Source of the DNA: Deltaproteobacteria bacterium
Lineage (GTDB): Bacteria; Desulfobacterota; Syntrophobacteria; Syntrophobacterales; Thermodesulforhabdaceae
Assembly (NCBI GenBank): GCA_019309115.1
Contig: JAFDGW010000014.1
Span: 26,547 to 90,546 of the forward strand
Length of the DNA stretch: 64,000 nt
Direction: 5' to 3'
Under the pieces are notes generated by a model. The model was not told where the DNA came from and searched no databases. It saw only the letters and a program-made list of their open reading frames with translations. Positions 63,446 through 64,000 of this stretch are shown piece after piece; position 1 is the first letter of the stretch; each line of letters begins with the position of its first letter. The translations under genes and the position numbers were made by a program.

Positions 63446-64000
63446 TTATCTTACTATGTTCACCGTGGCATTCAACATATCAGCCGCAGTGGATACTGTT
63501 TTTGTATTGGCATTGTAATTAGCCTGGTAGACGATCAAGTTAACAAGTTCCTCAGCCAGATCTACATTGGAACCTTCAATAGTGTAATTCATAAGGTACC
63601 CCACACCATTTTGGCCTGGTTGATGTGGTCCATCCTTTCCAGCGTTTGCACCTTCCCTGAAGAGGTTGTTACCGACCCTTATTAGTCCATTGGGATCTCG
63701 GAAGTTTACAAGCCCAATTGTTGCCAGTGGGGTATCACTCATATTCCCATCGGCATCAACGCCGTATATTTCACCATTACTCTGTATGACGAAGTTACTG
63801 TACGTGTCGGTCTCAAGTTGTATGGGACTTTCACTAGAATCCAGGAGTTGATAACCTAAATAACTAATCATGTTGCCATTTAGATCAACGTAAAAACTTC
63901 CATCTCTTGTATAAAAGATGTTTCCATTGCTGTCTTGAACTTGGAAAAAGCCTTCCCCGTTTATCGCAATGTCTGACCATTTGGAAGTTGGTATAAGCGG
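63446..64000 (-). CDS. flgE: Flagellar hook protein FlgE, C-terminal part (5' end beyond window)
   Basis: The frame stays open to 64000. Visible features: INGEGFFQVQDSNGNIFYTR, DLNGNMISYLGYQLLDSS, LATIGLVNFRDPNGL, and the C-terminal QANYNANTKTVSTAADMLN, VNIVR. These are typical of FlgE. The internal ATG at 63871 is in frame but is not the start. Stop at 63446; motA begins 200 bases downstream. Confidence 0.9.
   Translation of the reverse strand, partial: PLIPTSKWSDIAINGEGFFQVQDSNGNIFYTRDGSFYVDLNGNMISYLGYQLLDSSESPIQLETDTYSNFVIQSNGEIYGVDADGNMSDTPLATIGLVNFRDPNGLIRVGNNLFREGANAGKDGPHQPGQNGVGYLMNYTIEGSNVDLAEELVNLIVYQANYNANTKTVSTAADMLNATVNIVR

Noticed and set aside
63871..64000. Start of flgE at ATG 63871
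   Set aside because: The open frame continues in flgE-like sequence to the window edge, so the ATG is internal.

Overview
The window looks like part of a chromosome of a motile Desulfobacterota (deltaproteobacterial, sulfate-reducer-like) bacterium. I infer this from the style of the proteins: sigma-54-rich flagellar regulation, an SLC13 permease paired with a universal stress protein, a TauE/SafE exporter paired with a small membrane protein, HD-GYP, PilZ and HDOD regulators, and a CIRCE-controlled groESL operon. No rRNA or species marker is present, so the placement is a judgement. Base composition looks even and I saw no insertion sequence, phage or CRISPR.

Layout. 1-3.8 kb (minus): the 3' part of the window cuts an HD-GYP gene, then an SLC13 permease operon with a universal stress protein and two unlisted small genes. 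4.0-8.9 kb (plus): a sigma-54 operon encoding a Lon protease with a receiver domain inserted in it, a membrane histidine kinase and an NtrC-type regulator. 9-11 kb (minus): groES-groEL with promoter and CIRCE. 11.2-12.7 kb (minus): TauE/SafE exporter pair. 12.8-22.7 kb (minus): flagellar rod, ring, stator and hook-junction operon (two unknown genes, flgF, G, A, H, I, two motB-like genes, flgJ, flgN-like, flgK, flgL) with two sigma-54 promoters. 22.9-25.7 kb (minus): a translationally coupled c-di-GMP cassette (HD-GYP response regulator, PilZ protein, soluble histidine kinase). 25.8-36.4 kb: flaG, a lipoprotein, two damaged flagellin genes that bracket three glycosyltransferases, then fliD, an unknown coiled-coil gene and fliS. 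36.4-38.1 kb (minus): HDOD protein, csrA, fliW. 38.2-51.4 kb: housekeeping and accessory genes (membrane J-domain protein, a helicase-exonuclease fusion resembling MrfA+MrfB, metallo-hydrolase, radical SAM enzyme, phosphatase, two PilT ATPases, thiE-thiL-thiD, patatin, alpha/beta hydrolase, tRNA-Lys). 51.5-64 kb (minus): flgE (cut by the window end), motA, fliL, M, N, O, P, Q, R, flhB, A, F, G, fliA and two small genes.

How it works together. The window carries most of the flagellar export gate, the switch proteins FliM/N, rod and ring proteins, hook-junction proteins, cap, stators, and regulators (FlhF/FlhG, FliA, FliW/CsrA). Sigma-54 sites precede the basal-body operon, fliD and flagellin 1, and a sigma-28 site precedes flagellin 2. 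Missing parts such as fliF, fliG, fliI, flgB, flgC and flgD must lie elsewhere, perhaps beyond base 64000.

Most notable: (1) the receiver-Lon/kinase/NtrC operon, whose Lon has its N-terminal substrate domain replaced by a phosphorylation module; (2) the MrfA-MrfB-like fusion; (3) short deletions or frameshifts in both flagellins and in motA, which are either real decay or assembly error and need read-level checking; (4) unannotated small genes next to the stress protein and permease.
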